Assembly (NCBI GenBank): GCA_000335715.1
Contig: AMYZ01000009.1
Span: forward strand, 1 to 64,000
Origin: a beta proteobacterium L13
GTDB lineage: Bacteria > Pseudomonadota > Gammaproteobacteria > Burkholderiales > Chromobacteriaceae
DNA length: 64,000 nucleotides
Reading direction: 5' to 3'
Shown here: piece by piece, positions 1 through 8,035 of the stretch
Layout: every line of letters starts with the position of its first letter
Numbering within the stretch: position 1 is the stretch's first letter
Position numbers and translations under genes: made by a program
The notes under the pieces: generated by a model
The model's database searches: none
Told to the model about the DNA's origin: nothing
The model's input: only the letters and a program-made list of their open reading frames with translations

Positions 1-104
1 CGGAAGGCGCTGGGGCTCATGCCCGCCACCCGCAAGGAGCGGCGTTCACTCAGCCCCTTGCCCAGCAGATAGCGCACCAGCTCCCGCCGTGACGGTGCGC
101 TCAC
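1..104 (-). CDS. IS3-family transposase OrfB, N-terminal fragment cut by the window edge
   Basis: The minus strand reads in frame from a GTG at 104 to base 1 and gives about 35 residues, including RRELVRYLLGKGLSERRSLR. This is the usual start of the OrfB half of IS3-family transposases, ahead of the DDE integrase core, which lies outside the window. The GTG overlaps the orfA stop as GTGA, so the two frames are coupled by a 4-base overlap. The element may be complete beyond the edge; that cannot be judged here. Confidence 0.75.
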   Translation of the reverse strand, partial: MSAPSRRELVRYLLGKGLSERRSLRVAGMSPSAF

Positions 105-364
105 CACTTCTTTCGGAGGGCTTCCTTGGTGATCTCGTTCTCGAGCATTGTCTCGGCCAGGAGCTTCTTCAGCCTTGCGTTCTCGGTTTCCAGCTCTTTA
201 AGACGCTTAGCCTCCGAGACGTTCATACCGCCAAACTTGCTGCGCCAGAGGTAGTAGCTGGCTTCCGAGAAGGCATGCTTGCGGCACAGCTCGGCTACGG
301 GCATGCCGGCTTCTGCTTCGCGCAGGAAGCCAATGATCTGTTCTTCGGTGAATCGTTTCTTCAT
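101..364 (-). CDS. IS3-family transposase OrfA
   Basis: An 87-residue protein starting MKKRFTEEQIIGFL. It has an N-terminal helix-turn-helix (EAEAGMPVAELCRKHAFSEA) and a C-terminal leucine-rich coiled coil (KRLKELETENARLKKLLAET), the standard OrfA plan for DNA binding and dimerisation in IS3 elements. I chose ATG 364 because an AAGGAG box lies six bases before it; a TTG at 370 would add two residues. The element's terminal repeat should lie between about 371 and 430, but I could not define it without the other end. It sits 250 bases upstream of putA and is transcribed away from it. Confidence 0.85.
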   Translation of the reverse strand: MKKRFTEEQIIGFLREAEAGMPVAELCRKHAFSEASYYLWRSKFGGMNVSEAKRLKELETENARLKKLLAETMLENEITKEALRKKW

Positions 365-554
365 GTCCAACTCCTTGTCATGGTGAATTGGACGCTAAAG
401 TCACGTGCTACTCAAGGTGGGGTGGACGTCGGGGTGGTATCGACGTTCGGCTACGCTCATTGCGCATATTCACTTTTCCACGCAACTGAAGGCACTGTTG
501 CATATTCATTGCAGAAGGGCGGCTTTTTATTGCCATGATCTGCCTGATACTACT

Positions 555-589
555 GTTATCCGATATTTTGTATACAATAGTCAGATAAC
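555..589 (+). promoter_or_regulatory. putA upstream region with nested dyads
   Basis: The palindrome TTGTATACAA (568-577) sits almost concentrically inside a second dyad, GTTATC (555-560) and GATAAC (584-589). The region is AT-rich, 30-65 bases upstream of the putA start, and contains TATACA as a possible -10. GntR/FCD-type regulators often bind palindromes of this kind. Because this PutA lacks its own DNA-binding domain, a separate regulator is expected. Which protein binds here is inference. Confidence 0.4.
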
Positions 590-618
590 CTTATCTGCTG
601 GATTTTGGAAAGATACTC

Positions 619-3600
619 ATGCAATTTGTAGAGTTTGCACGCAGCCAGACTGCGCTTCGGGATGCCATTACTGCTGCTTATCGTCGCGATGAGCGTGACT
701 GCGTAGCGTTGATGATGGAGCAGGCCGCCATGCCTGACACGCAGGTCGCCAGCATCAAGGCATTGGCAAGCAAGCTGGTAGCCCAGGTGCGTAAAGAGCG
801 CACCAAGTCCAGCGGTGTGGATGCGTTGATGCACGAGTTCACCCTGTCCAGCCAGGAAGGTATTGCGCTGATGTGCCTGGCCGAGGCGCTGCTGCGTATT
901 CCGGACCGCCTGACCGCCGACAAGCTGATTCGCGACAAGATCTCTGGTGGCGACTGGGCGTCGCACCTGGGCAATAGCGCGTCGCTGTTCGTGAATGCTG
1001 CGGCCTGGGGCTTGCTGGTTACCGGCAAACTGGTGTCTTCCCATAGCGAGCAGGGCCTGTCTTCTGCCTTGACGCGCCTGATTGCCAAAGGTGGCGAGCC
1101 GCTGATCCGCAAAGGTGTGGACCTGGCCATGCGCATGCTGGGCAAGCAGTTTGTAACCGGCGAAACCATCGAAGAAGCGCTGGCCAATGGCCGCGAACGC
1201 GAAGCACGCGGCTACCGTTTCAGCTACGACATGCTGGGCGAAGCGGCCATGACCGAAGAAGATGCGCAGCGCTATCTGCGCGACTACGAAGTGGCGATCC
1301 ACGCGATTGGCAAAGAGTCCAATGGCCGCGGTATCTATAACGGCCCGGGTATCTCGGTAAAACTGTCTGCCATTCACCCGCGCTATGCCCGCATGAAGCA
1401 CGAGCGCATGATGGCCGAGCTGCTGCCGCGCCTGAAAGGCCTGTTCTTGCTGGCCAAACAATACAATATTGGCCTGAACATCGATGCTGAAGAAGCCGAC
1501 CGTCTGGAAATATCGATGGATCTGGTGGAGGCGCTGGCCAACGACCCGGATCTGAACGGCTTTGAAGGCATCGGCATCGTGGTACAGGCTTACCAGAAGC
1601 GCTGCCCGTATGTAATCGACTTTCTGATTGATCTGGCCCGTCGCACTGGCCACCGCTTCATGGTGCGTCTGGTGAAAGGCGCCTACTGGGATGCCGAGAT
1701 CAAGCGTGCCCAGGTCGATGGTCTGGAAGGCTACCCGGTTTACACCCGCAAGGTGTACACCGATGTGTCCTACCTGGCATGCGCCAAGAAGCTGTTGGCC
1801 GCACAAGATGCTATCTACCCGCAATTTGCCAGCCATAACGCCTACACCCTGTCGGCGGTTTACCACCTGGCTGAAGGCAAGGATTACGAATTCCAGTGCC
1901 TGCATGGCATGGGCGAGACCCTGTACGACCAGGTGGTGGGCAAGGGCAAGCTGGACAAGCCGTGCCGCATCTACGCCCCGGTAGGCTCGCACGAAACCCT
2001 GCTGGCCTACCTGGTACGCCGCCTGCTGGAAAACGGTGCCAACAGTTCTTTCGTGAACCGTATTGTGGACGAGAACGTGTCCATCGAAGAGCTGGTGGAA
2101 GATCCGGTAGCAGAAGCCGCGCGCTTCGGTGGCCTGCCACATAACAAGATTGCCTTGCCGGTAGAACTGTACGGTGCCGGGCGCAAGAACTCTGCTGGTA
2201 TGGACCTGGCCAACGAGCACGTACTGCAAAAGCTGCAACACGCATTGCAGGCTAGCGAGCAGCAAGCCTGGTTGGCCGCACCGCTGCTGGCCGATGCCGA
2301 GCCAAGTGGCAGCGCGCCGCAAGCTGTGCTGAACCCGGCCAATCATCAGGACGTGGTAGGCCAGGTGCAGGAAGCCACCCGCGAAGATGTAGAGCTGGCA
2401 CTGCAAGCCGCTGTGCGCGCCGCCCCGGTATGGGCTGCCACCGCCCCGGCCAAGCGCGCCGAAGCGCTGGACCGCCTGGCAGACCTGATGGAAGCCAATA
2501 TGCCGGCACTGATGGGCCTGGCCGTGCGCGAAGCCGGCAAGACCCTGAACAATGGCATTGCTGAAGTGCGCGAAGCGGTGGACTTCTGCCGTTACTACGC
2601 AGCCCAGGTACGCGAGGAATTCGACAACAGCCGCCATCCGGCACTGGGCCCGGTGGTGTGCATCAGCCCGTGGAACTTCCCACTGGCCATCTTTATTGGC
2701 GAAGTGGTCGCCTCGTTGGCCGCCGGTAACGTGGTACTGGCCAAGCCTGCCGAACAGACTGCGCTGATTGCTGGCTACGCCGTGCGCCTGCTGCACGAAG
2801 CCGGTGTACCGCGTGACGTGCTGCAGTTCCTGCCTGGCCGTGGCGAAGTGGTGGGTGCTGCGCTGACTGCCGATGCCCGCATCAAGGGCGTGATCTTTAC
2901 CGGTTCCACCGAAGTGGCCCAGATCATCAACCGCACGCTGTCTACCCGTGGCGAAGAAGTACCGCTGGTAGCCGAAACCGGCGGCCAGAACGCCATGATC
3001 GTGGACAGCTCCGCACTACCGGAACAAGTGGTGACCGACGTACTGAGCTCGGCTTTCGACAGCGCAGGCCAGCGCTGCTCGGCACTGCGCGTGCTGTACC
3101 TGCAGCATGACATCGCCGACAAGGTGGTGACCATGATCAAGGGTGCCATGGACGAGCTGCGCGTAGGCAACCCGGCCCGTTTCAATACCGATATCGGCCC
3201 GGTAATCGACGCCGAAGCCCAGCAAGGCCTGCTGCGTCATATCGACAGCCTGAAAGACAAAGCCCGCAGCGTTTACCAGGCCAGGCTCACTGCCGAATGC
3301 GCCAACGGTACCTATGTAGCGCCAACGCTGTTCGAGATCGACCATATCGGTTTGCTGCAGCGCGAAGTATTTGGCCCGGTACTGCACGTGATCCGTTTCC
3401 ACGGTGGCGATATCGACAAGGTGATTGCCGAGATCAACAGCACCGGCTACGGGCTGACCCACGGCGTACACAGCCGTATCGACGAAACCATCGAGCGCAT
3501 TACCGGCAACATCAAGGCGGGTAACGTGTATGTGAACCGCAATATCGTGGGTGCGGTGGTGGGGGTGCAGCCATTTGGTGGCGAAGGCAAGTCCGGTACC

Positions 3601-4230
3601 GGCCCGAAAGCCGGTGGCCCGTTCTACCTGTACCGCCTGACCGGTGGCCACTGGGATGCGCAGCTCAGCCCGAGTGCGACGCCGCAAGCGCTGGGCAAAC
3701 TGGACGCCCTGCAAGCCGCGCTGCCGCAGCTGGGGCTGGATGATGGCGCGCGCCAGCACCTGCAAGACCTGATTGCCCAGGCACGCAGCGAAAGCCCGCT
3801 GAACCACGCGCTGGTGCTGCCAGGCCCGACAGGCGAAAACAATACCCTGCGCTTTGCGCCGCGTGGTGTTGTCGGCTGCGCAGCCGACAATATGGAAGCC
3901 CTGCTGATGCAACTGGTTGCCGCTTTCGCCGCCGGTAACGATGTGCTGCTGGCTGACAGCGTGCATGCACAGAAAGTCGCCGCGGTGCTGCGTACTGCCG
4001 TTACCATCGTTGCCCAGATTGATCATGCTGACGTGGCTGCCGTGCTGTACGCCGGCCCGGACGCCGAAGTGCTGCGCCAGACGCTGGCACGCCGCGACGG
4101 TGCGCTGATTCCGCTACTGTTGGTAGAGCGCGGTGGTTATAACCTGCATCGCCTGGTGGTAGAGCGTGCGCTTAGCGTCAATACCACAGCTGCAGGCGGG
4201 AATGCCAGCCTGATGAGCATTGGAGACTGA
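619..4230 (+). CDS. putA: bifunctional proline dehydrogenase / L-glutamate-gamma-semialdehyde dehydrogenase (PutA)
   Basis: Oxidises proline to pyrroline-5-carboxylate with FAD, then to glutamate with NAD+. The 1203 residues contain a proline dehydrogenase barrel (about 200-480, with RLVKGAYWDAEIKRAQ and CLHGMGETLYDQ) and an aldehyde dehydrogenase domain (about 560-1010, with catalytic Cys820 in SAGQRCSA and the VAETGG glutamate motif). A C-terminal ALDH-like domain follows. The N-terminal ribbon-helix-helix of Escherichia coli PutA is absent: the protein begins MQFVEFARSQTALRDA. It should therefore be an enzyme only, not its own repressor. ATG 619 is the first in frame and a GGAAAG lies upstream. 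The gene stands alone between the IS end and a binding-protein gene. Confidence 0.96.
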   Translation: MQFVEFARSQTALRDAITAAYRRDERDCVALMMEQAAMPDTQVASIKALASKLVAQVRKERTKSSGVDALMHEFTLSSQEGIALMCLAEALLRIPDRLTADKLIRDKISGGDWASHLGNSASLFVNAAAWGLLVTGKLVSSHSEQGLSSALTRLIAKGGEPLIRKGVDLAMRMLGKQFVTGETIEEALANGREREARGYRFSYDMLGEAAMTEEDAQRYLRDYEVAIHAIGKESNGRGIYNGPGISVKLSAIHPRYARMKHERMMAELLPRLKGLFLLAKQYNIGLNIDAEEADRLEISMDLVEALANDPDLNGFEGIGIVVQAYQKRCPYVIDFLIDLARRTGHRFMVRLVKGAYWDAEIKRAQVDGLEGYPVYTRKVYTDVSYLACAKKLLAAQDAIYPQFASHNAYTLSAVYHLAEGKDYEFQCLHGMGETLYDQVVGKGKLDKPCRIYAPVGSHETLLAYLVRRLLENGANSSFVNRIVDENVSIEELVEDPVAEAARFGGLPHNKIALPVELYGAGRKNSAGMDLANEHVLQKLQHALQASEQQAWLAAPLLADAEPSGSAPQAVLNPANHQDVVGQVQEATREDVELALQAAVRAAPVWAATAPAKRAEALDRLADLMEANMPALMGLAVREAGKTLNNGIAEVREAVDFCRYYAAQVREEFDNSRHPALGPVVCISPWNFPLAIFIGEVVASLAAGNVVLAKPAEQTALIAGYAVRLLHEAGVPRDVLQFLPGRGEVVGAALTADARIKGVIFTGSTEVAQIINRTLSTRGEEVPLVAETGGQNAMIVDSSALPEQVVTDVLSSAFDSAGQRCSALRVLYLQHDIADKVVTMIKGAMDELRVGNPARFNTDIGPVIDAEAQQGLLRHIDSLKDKARSVYQARLTAECANGTYVAPTLFEIDHIGLLQREVFGPVLHVIRFHGGDIDKVIAEINSTGYGLTHGVHSRIDETIERITGNIKAGNVYVNRNIVGAVVGVQPFGGEGKSGTGPKAGGPFYLYRLTGGHWDAQLSPSATPQALGKLDALQAALPQLGLDDGARQHLQDLIAQARSESPLNHALVLPGPTGENNTLRFAPRGVVGCAADNMEALLMQLVAAFAAGNDVLLADSVHAQKVAAVLRTAVTIVAQIDHADVAAVLYAGPDAEVLRQTLARRDGALIPLLLVERGGYNLHRLVVERALSVNTTAAGGNASLMSIGD

Positions 4231-4247
4231 TCAGGCTTGCTAAAGGT

Positions 4248-4274
4248 GTGGCGGCATTGGAATAATGCCGCCAC
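4248..4274 (+). terminator. hairpin downstream of putA
   Basis: GTGGCGGCATT (4248-4258) pairs perfectly with AATGCCGCCAC (4264-4274) around a five-base loop. No U-run follows, so this is either a weak terminator or a 3'-end stabilising hairpin between putA and the binding-protein gene. Confidence 0.5.
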
Positions 4275-4344
4275 CGTGTTGTGCCGTCGGCCAGACGGTT
4301 TCAAAGATGGCAAGAGCAACCCCGAGATAAAGAAGAGAGACAAA

Positions 4345-5574
4345 ATGCAACTGACCAAACTTACCAGCATCACTGTAGCTGTTGCCGCTGCACTGGCTTT
4401 TGCCGGCTGCAGCAAAAAAGAAGAAGCCCCGGCCGCCGATGCTTCCAGTACTGCCGCTGCCGCCCCGGCAGGTGCAGAAATCATCAAGATCGGTTTTGCA
4501 GCCCCGCTGACCGGCCCACAGGCTCACTACGGTGAAGAGTACAAAAACGGCGTAACCCTGGCCATTGAAGATGCCAACGCCGAAAAGCCGACCATCGACG
4601 GCAAGCCGGTTTCGTTTGAACTGGTAGCAGAAGATGACCAGGCCGACCCGAAAACCGCTACCCAGCTGGCCCAGAAGTTTGTGGACAACAAAGTGAACGG
4701 TATCGTTGGCCACTTCAACTCCGGCACCTCCATCCCGGCTTCCAAGATCTACTCCGACGCCGGCCTGCCGCAAGTGGCCATGGCAACCGCCCCGACCTTC
4801 ACCCAGCAAGGTTACAAAACCACTTTCCGCTCCATGACTTCCGATACCCAGCAAGGTTCGGTAATGGGCAAATTCGTGGTGGAAAAACTGGGCGCCAAGA
4901 AAGTGGTGATCGTGGATGACCGCACTGCCTACGGCCAAGGCCTGGCAGACGAGTTCGAAAAAGCCGTGAAAGCCGCCGGTGGTGCTGTAGTGAAACGCGA
5001 GTTCACCAACGACAAAGCCACCGACTTTGCCGCCATTCTGACCACCATCAAAGGCGCTGCGCCTGACGTGGTGTTCTACGGTGGTGCCGACGCCCAGTCC
5101 GCCCCGATGGCCAAACAGATGAAGCGTTTGGGCCTGAAAGCCCCGCTGATCTCCGGCGAAATGACCAAAACCCCGACCTTCCTGAAACTGGCTGGCAAAG
5201 AAGCCGACGGCACTATCGCCTCGCTGGCTGGCCTGCCGCTGGAAAAAATGCCGAAGGGCCCGGACTACGCCACCCGCTACAAAGCACGTTTCAACATGGA
5301 CGTTGCCACCTACTCCCCGTACGGCTATGACGCAGCACGCGTACTGATCGCCGCCATGAAAGAGGCGAACTCCGCCGAGCCGGCAAAATACCTGCCGGTA
5401 CTGGCCAAGATCAACTACACCGGCGTGACTTCGTCCAGCTGGTCGTACGATGAAAAAGGCGACCTGAAAGACGGCGGCATCACCGTGTACAAGGTTGAAG
5501 GCGGCGAGTGGAAAGTGATGGAAACCATCGGTGGCGGCGCACCTGCTGCCGCTGCGGCTTCCGCTGCCCAGTAA
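4345..5574 (+). CDS. branched-chain amino-acid ABC transporter substrate-binding lipoprotein (LivK/LivJ-type)
   Basis: A 409-residue type-1 periplasmic binding protein. The leader ends in the lipobox AFAGC (Cys22), so it is probably anchored in a membrane as a lipoprotein, unlike E. coli LivJ and LivK, which are free periplasmic proteins. The mature part carries IKIGFAAPLTGPQAHYGEEY, typical of the Leu/Ile/Val-binding family. A linker rich in Ala, Pro and Glu precedes it, and the C-terminus ends in an alanine-rich tail. Start ATG 4345 follows an AGAGAG box; a longer frame reaches back to 4237 but has no leader sense. No permease or ATPase gene is adjacent, so it must work with components encoded elsewhere. 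Ligand specificity is unproven. Confidence 0.88.
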   Translation: MQLTKLTSITVAVAAALAFAGCSKKEEAPAADASSTAAAAPAGAEIIKIGFAAPLTGPQAHYGEEYKNGVTLAIEDANAEKPTIDGKPVSFELVAEDDQADPKTATQLAQKFVDNKVNGIVGHFNSGTSIPASKIYSDAGLPQVAMATAPTFTQQGYKTTFRSMTSDTQQGSVMGKFVVEKLGAKKVVIVDDRTAYGQGLADEFEKAVKAAGGAVVKREFTNDKATDFAAILTTIKGAAPDVVFYGGADAQSAPMAKQMKRLGLKAPLISGEMTKTPTFLKLAGKEADGTIASLAGLPLEKMPKGPDYATRYKARFNMDVATYSPYGYDAARVLIAAMKEANSAEPAKYLPVLAKINYTGVTSSSWSYDEKGDLKDGGITVYKVEGGEWKVMETIGGGAPAAAAASAAQ

Positions 5575-5610
5575 GCCTGGCACGCGCACCTGAGAGGGTG
5601 CAGGAGAGAA

Positions 5611-5640
5611 AAAAGCCCTTCCGCATGCGGAAGGGCTTTT
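5611..5640 (+). terminator. rho-independent terminator of the binding-protein gene
   Basis: A perfect 30-base palindrome centred at 5625/5626, with arms AAAAGCCCTTCCGCA and its complement, ending in a T-run to 5641. It is symmetrical and could also serve the minus-strand gene that ends at 5715. Confidence 0.9.
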
Positions 5641-5668
5641 TGTTGCCTGGCGACGTGCCTGGCGATCT

Positions 5669-5704
5669 TGCGGCCAACCTTATCCCTTGCCAGGGTTGGC
5701 CGCA
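5669..5704. repeat. inverted pair of the dispersed GGTTGGCCGCA word
   Basis: TGCGGCCAACC (5669-5679) faces GGTTGGCCGCA (5694-5704) across 14 bases. The pair lies between two converging genes, directly after a terminator. It is one of several paired copies of the dispersed repeat. Confidence 0.85.
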
Positions 5705-5714
5705 GCCGCCAGGC

Positions 5715-6104
5715 TCACGATGGCGGTGCGTTTGGCGACAGTACCGGTTGCATGGTCGATCTCATCAGGCCGACAGCCAGCAGGTAGCCTAGCAGCCAGA
5801 ACGGGTTCAGCAGTGACAGCAGCCGTGGCCGTGCCAGCCACGCCGCCACCTGCTGCCGCGCGTCGTCTTCGGGGTAGTACCAGTCCGGTAAGGCCATGCC
5901 TGCGCTGGCGTAGACTGCCAGCGTAAACAAGGCGAACGCGCCGCACACTTCGCGATAGGCAATGCGCTGCAGCTGACGGCTGCTCAGGCCGGTGGCAGCC
6001 AGTTGGGCACGGAATGCGGCCAACTCGGCGGCATCGTAAGACGTGTCTACCCACACCTGGGCCAGCACGCCCCACGCGATCTGCCTGCCGGACAGCGCCG
6101 CCAT
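5715..6104 (-). CDS. small uncharacterised protein at the end of the amine operon
   Basis: About 129 residues from the ATG at 6104, five bases downstream of the aldehyde dehydrogenase stop, so it is very probably the last gene of that operon. The protein starts MAALSGRQIAWGVLAQVWVD. It has a middle section rich in small and aromatic residues (ALFTLAVYASAGMALPDWYY) and a hydrophobic stretch near the end (LLNPFWLLGYLLAVGL). The general pattern (IAW...WVDT...REV...) recalls small domains of unknown function such as DUF7079, but that match is tentative. No function is assigned. Confidence 0.6.
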   Translation of the reverse strand: MAALSGRQIAWGVLAQVWVDTSYDAAELAAFRAQLAATGLSSRQLQRIAYREVCGAFALFTLAVYASAGMALPDWYYPEDDARQQVAAWLARPRLLSLLNPFWLLGYLLAVGLMRSTMQPVLSPNAPPS

Positions 6105-6109
6105 CGTGC

Positions 6110-7591
6110 CTAGCGGCTGTACCAGCCCACCGGGCCGGGCTGCAGGTTGATGTTGACCTGTTTCACCTGTTGGTACTCCAGCAGGCCGTTGACGCCCAGG
6201 TCGCGGCCGTAGCCGCTCATCTTGTAGCCGCCCCACGGGGCTTCGTTGAAGGTGGGGTTGTAGCAGTTGATCCAGGTGACGCCGGCGCGCAGCGCCTTCA
6301 TCACCCGCAGCGCCCGTGCACCGTCGGTGGTGAACACGCCGCCGGCCAGGCCATACGGCGTGTCGTTGGCCAGGCGGATGGCCTCGGCTTCGTCGCTGAA
6401 GGTCTGGACCGCTACCACCGGGCCGAACACTTCCTCGCGGCAGATTTCCATCTCGCTGTGGCAGTTGTCGAAGATGGTGGGGCGCAAAAAGTAGCCGTTG
6501 GCGCAGTCGCCGTCGCTATGGCGTTGGCCACCGCACACCAGCGTGGCGCCCTCGGCTTTGGCGCGTTCGATAAAGCCCAGTACTTTTTCCAGCTGCCCGG
6601 CAGACACCAGCGGGCCCATGTCCGGGTCGCTCACACCGGGGCCGATGGTCATCGCGTTGGCGCGTTCGGCCAGCCGGGCCACAAAGCGGTCTTTCAGCGA
6701 GGCCTCGATCAGGATGCGCGAGCCAGCCGAGCACACCTGACCCTGGTTGAAGAACACGCCGATCATCGCCCATTCCACCGCGCCTTCCAGGTCGGCGTCG
6801 GCAAAGATGATGTTGGGCGATTTGCCGCCCAGCTCCAGCCCCACGCGCTTGAGGTTGCCCACCGCGGCACGGGCGATCAGCTGGCCGGTGCGGGTGCTGC
6901 CGGTGAAAGTGATCATGTCCACGTCGTGGCTGTCGGCCAGTGGCTGGCCGGCGGCCGGGCCGCTGCCCAGCACCAGGTTGGCCGTACCGGCCGGCAGGCC
7001 CACCTCATGGAAGATTTCAAACAGCACTACCGACGATAGCGGGGTGAGTTCGCTGGGCTTGAACACCACGCAGTTACCGGCGGCCAGCGCGGGGGCCAGC
7101 TTCCAGGTGGCCATCAGCAGCGGGTAGTTCCATGGCGTAATCAGGCCGCACACGCCCACCGGCTCGTGCAGGCTGTAGGCGTGCATGGGGCCGAAACCGT
7201 CCGGCACTTCGTACACGCCGCCTTGCGGCTTGCCGATCAGGCCGGCGTAGTAGCGGAAGCAGGCGGCGGCGTCTTCGATGTCGCAGCGTGCTTCGCGCAG
7301 CGGCTTGCCGTTGTCCAGGCAGTCCAGCAGCGCCAGCTCTTCTGTGCGGGCGCGGATGGCGTCGGCTATGCGGTACAGCATGTCGGCGCGGCGCGGGCCG
7401 CTCATGTGGCGCCATTCGCCTTGCTCGTAGAAGGCGTGCTTGGCTGCGGCAATGGCTTGCAGCGTGTCCTCGGCGGTGCTGTCGGCGACCACGCCGATGA
7501 TGTTGCCGTTGGCCGGGTTGAGGATGTCGCGGGTCTGGCCCAGTACGGCGGGCTGCCACTGGCCGTTGATGTAGTTTTGTCTGGTGTGCAT
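6110..7591 (-). CDS. NAD(P)+-dependent aldehyde dehydrogenase (betaine-aldehyde / aminoaldehyde type)
   Basis: A complete 493-residue ALDH. Catalytic Cys287 lies in FNQGQVCSAG, Glu253 in LELGGKS, and the PWNYP motif is near residue 155. It resembles BetB/GbsA/PuuC-type enzymes that oxidise amino- or betaine aldehydes to acids. It is preceded on the same strand by a cupin gene (gap 21 bases) and an FAD amine oxidase, so the likely substrate is the aldehyde made by that oxidase. The exact substrate cannot be read from the sequence. Confidence 0.88.
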   Translation of the reverse strand: MHTRQNYINGQWQPAVLGQTRDILNPANGNIIGVVADSTAEDTLQAIAAAKHAFYEQGEWRHMSGPRRADMLYRIADAIRARTEELALLDCLDNGKPLREARCDIEDAAACFRYYAGLIGKPQGGVYEVPDGFGPMHAYSLHEPVGVCGLITPWNYPLLMATWKLAPALAAGNCVVFKPSELTPLSSVVLFEIFHEVGLPAGTANLVLGSGPAAGQPLADSHDVDMITFTGSTRTGQLIARAAVGNLKRVGLELGGKSPNIIFADADLEGAVEWAMIGVFFNQGQVCSAGSRILIEASLKDRFVARLAERANAMTIGPGVSDPDMGPLVSAGQLEKVLGFIERAKAEGATLVCGGQRHSDGDCANGYFLRPTIFDNCHSEMEICREEVFGPVVAVQTFSDEAEAIRLANDTPYGLAGGVFTTDGARALRVMKALRAGVTWINCYNPTFNEAPWGGYKMSGYGRDLGVNGLLEYQQVKQVNINLQPGPVGWYSR

Positions 7592-7612
7592 GGTGCTCTC
7601 TGTATGTGGCGC

Positions 7613-7969
7613 CTAGCTACGGGCGATGTAGATCTTGCGCAGCGTCTGGCGTACAGCCCAGGTGGTGGCGCTGCCGGCGGTCAGAAAGCCGACGGTGCCG
7701 GGCTGCAGCTGTAGTGGCGCGCTGCCGTCTTCAAATGTCACGGTGGCGTCGCCAGCGAGCACCACGAAGCATTCGTCCACTTCGATATCGGTGGTGACCG
7801 ACGGCGACATCTCCCACACGCCGATGGTGACATCACCCAGCGTGGCCAGCTCGGCCACGCCCACAGTGGCCGGGCCTTGTACGATTTTGGCCGGGTCTAC
7901 CGGCTGGTAGGCCAGCTCGGCGGTGGTGGCCAGCAGGGCGTAGTTGCCCAGTAGCGTTTGCGTTGTCAT
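7613..7969 (-). CDS. cupin-domain protein
   Basis: A 118-residue single-domain cupin of the cupin-3 (DUF861) type. The second half has the barrel signature DIEVDECFVVLAGDATVTF followed by a Pro-Gly turn (LQPGTVGFL). It lies between the FAD oxidase and the aldehyde dehydrogenase. Small cupins of this family are common companions of amine oxidase/ALDH pairs, but a catalytic role is not established. The barrel has few histidines (the usual HxH is replaced by DIEVDE), so metal binding is doubtful. Confidence 0.75.
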   Translation of the reverse strand: MTTQTLLGNYALLATTAELAYQPVDPAKIVQGPATVGVAELATLGDVTIGVWEMSPSVTTDIEVDECFVVLAGDATVTFEDGSAPLQLQPGTVGFLTAGSATTWAVRQTLRKIYIARS

Positions 7970-8006
7970 GGCAGGTTTCCGTTGCGGTAACAGTGTCGGT
8001 GCCAGC

Positions 8007-8026
8007 TGCGGCCAAGGTTGGCCGCA
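8007..8026. repeat. back-to-back pair of the dispersed repeat
   Basis: TGCGGCCAAGGTTGGCCGCA is an almost perfect palindrome: two repeat cores joined head to head with a central GG mismatch. It sits in the 66-base gap between the FAD oxidase and cupin genes and could form a hairpin in the operon mRNA. Confidence 0.8.
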
Positions 8027-8035
8027 GCGGTGTGG

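Noticed and set aside
556-2796. Long minus-strand frame opposite putA
   Set aside because: Same shadow effect; the translation is rich in His, Gln and Val with no recognisable family, while putA is intact.
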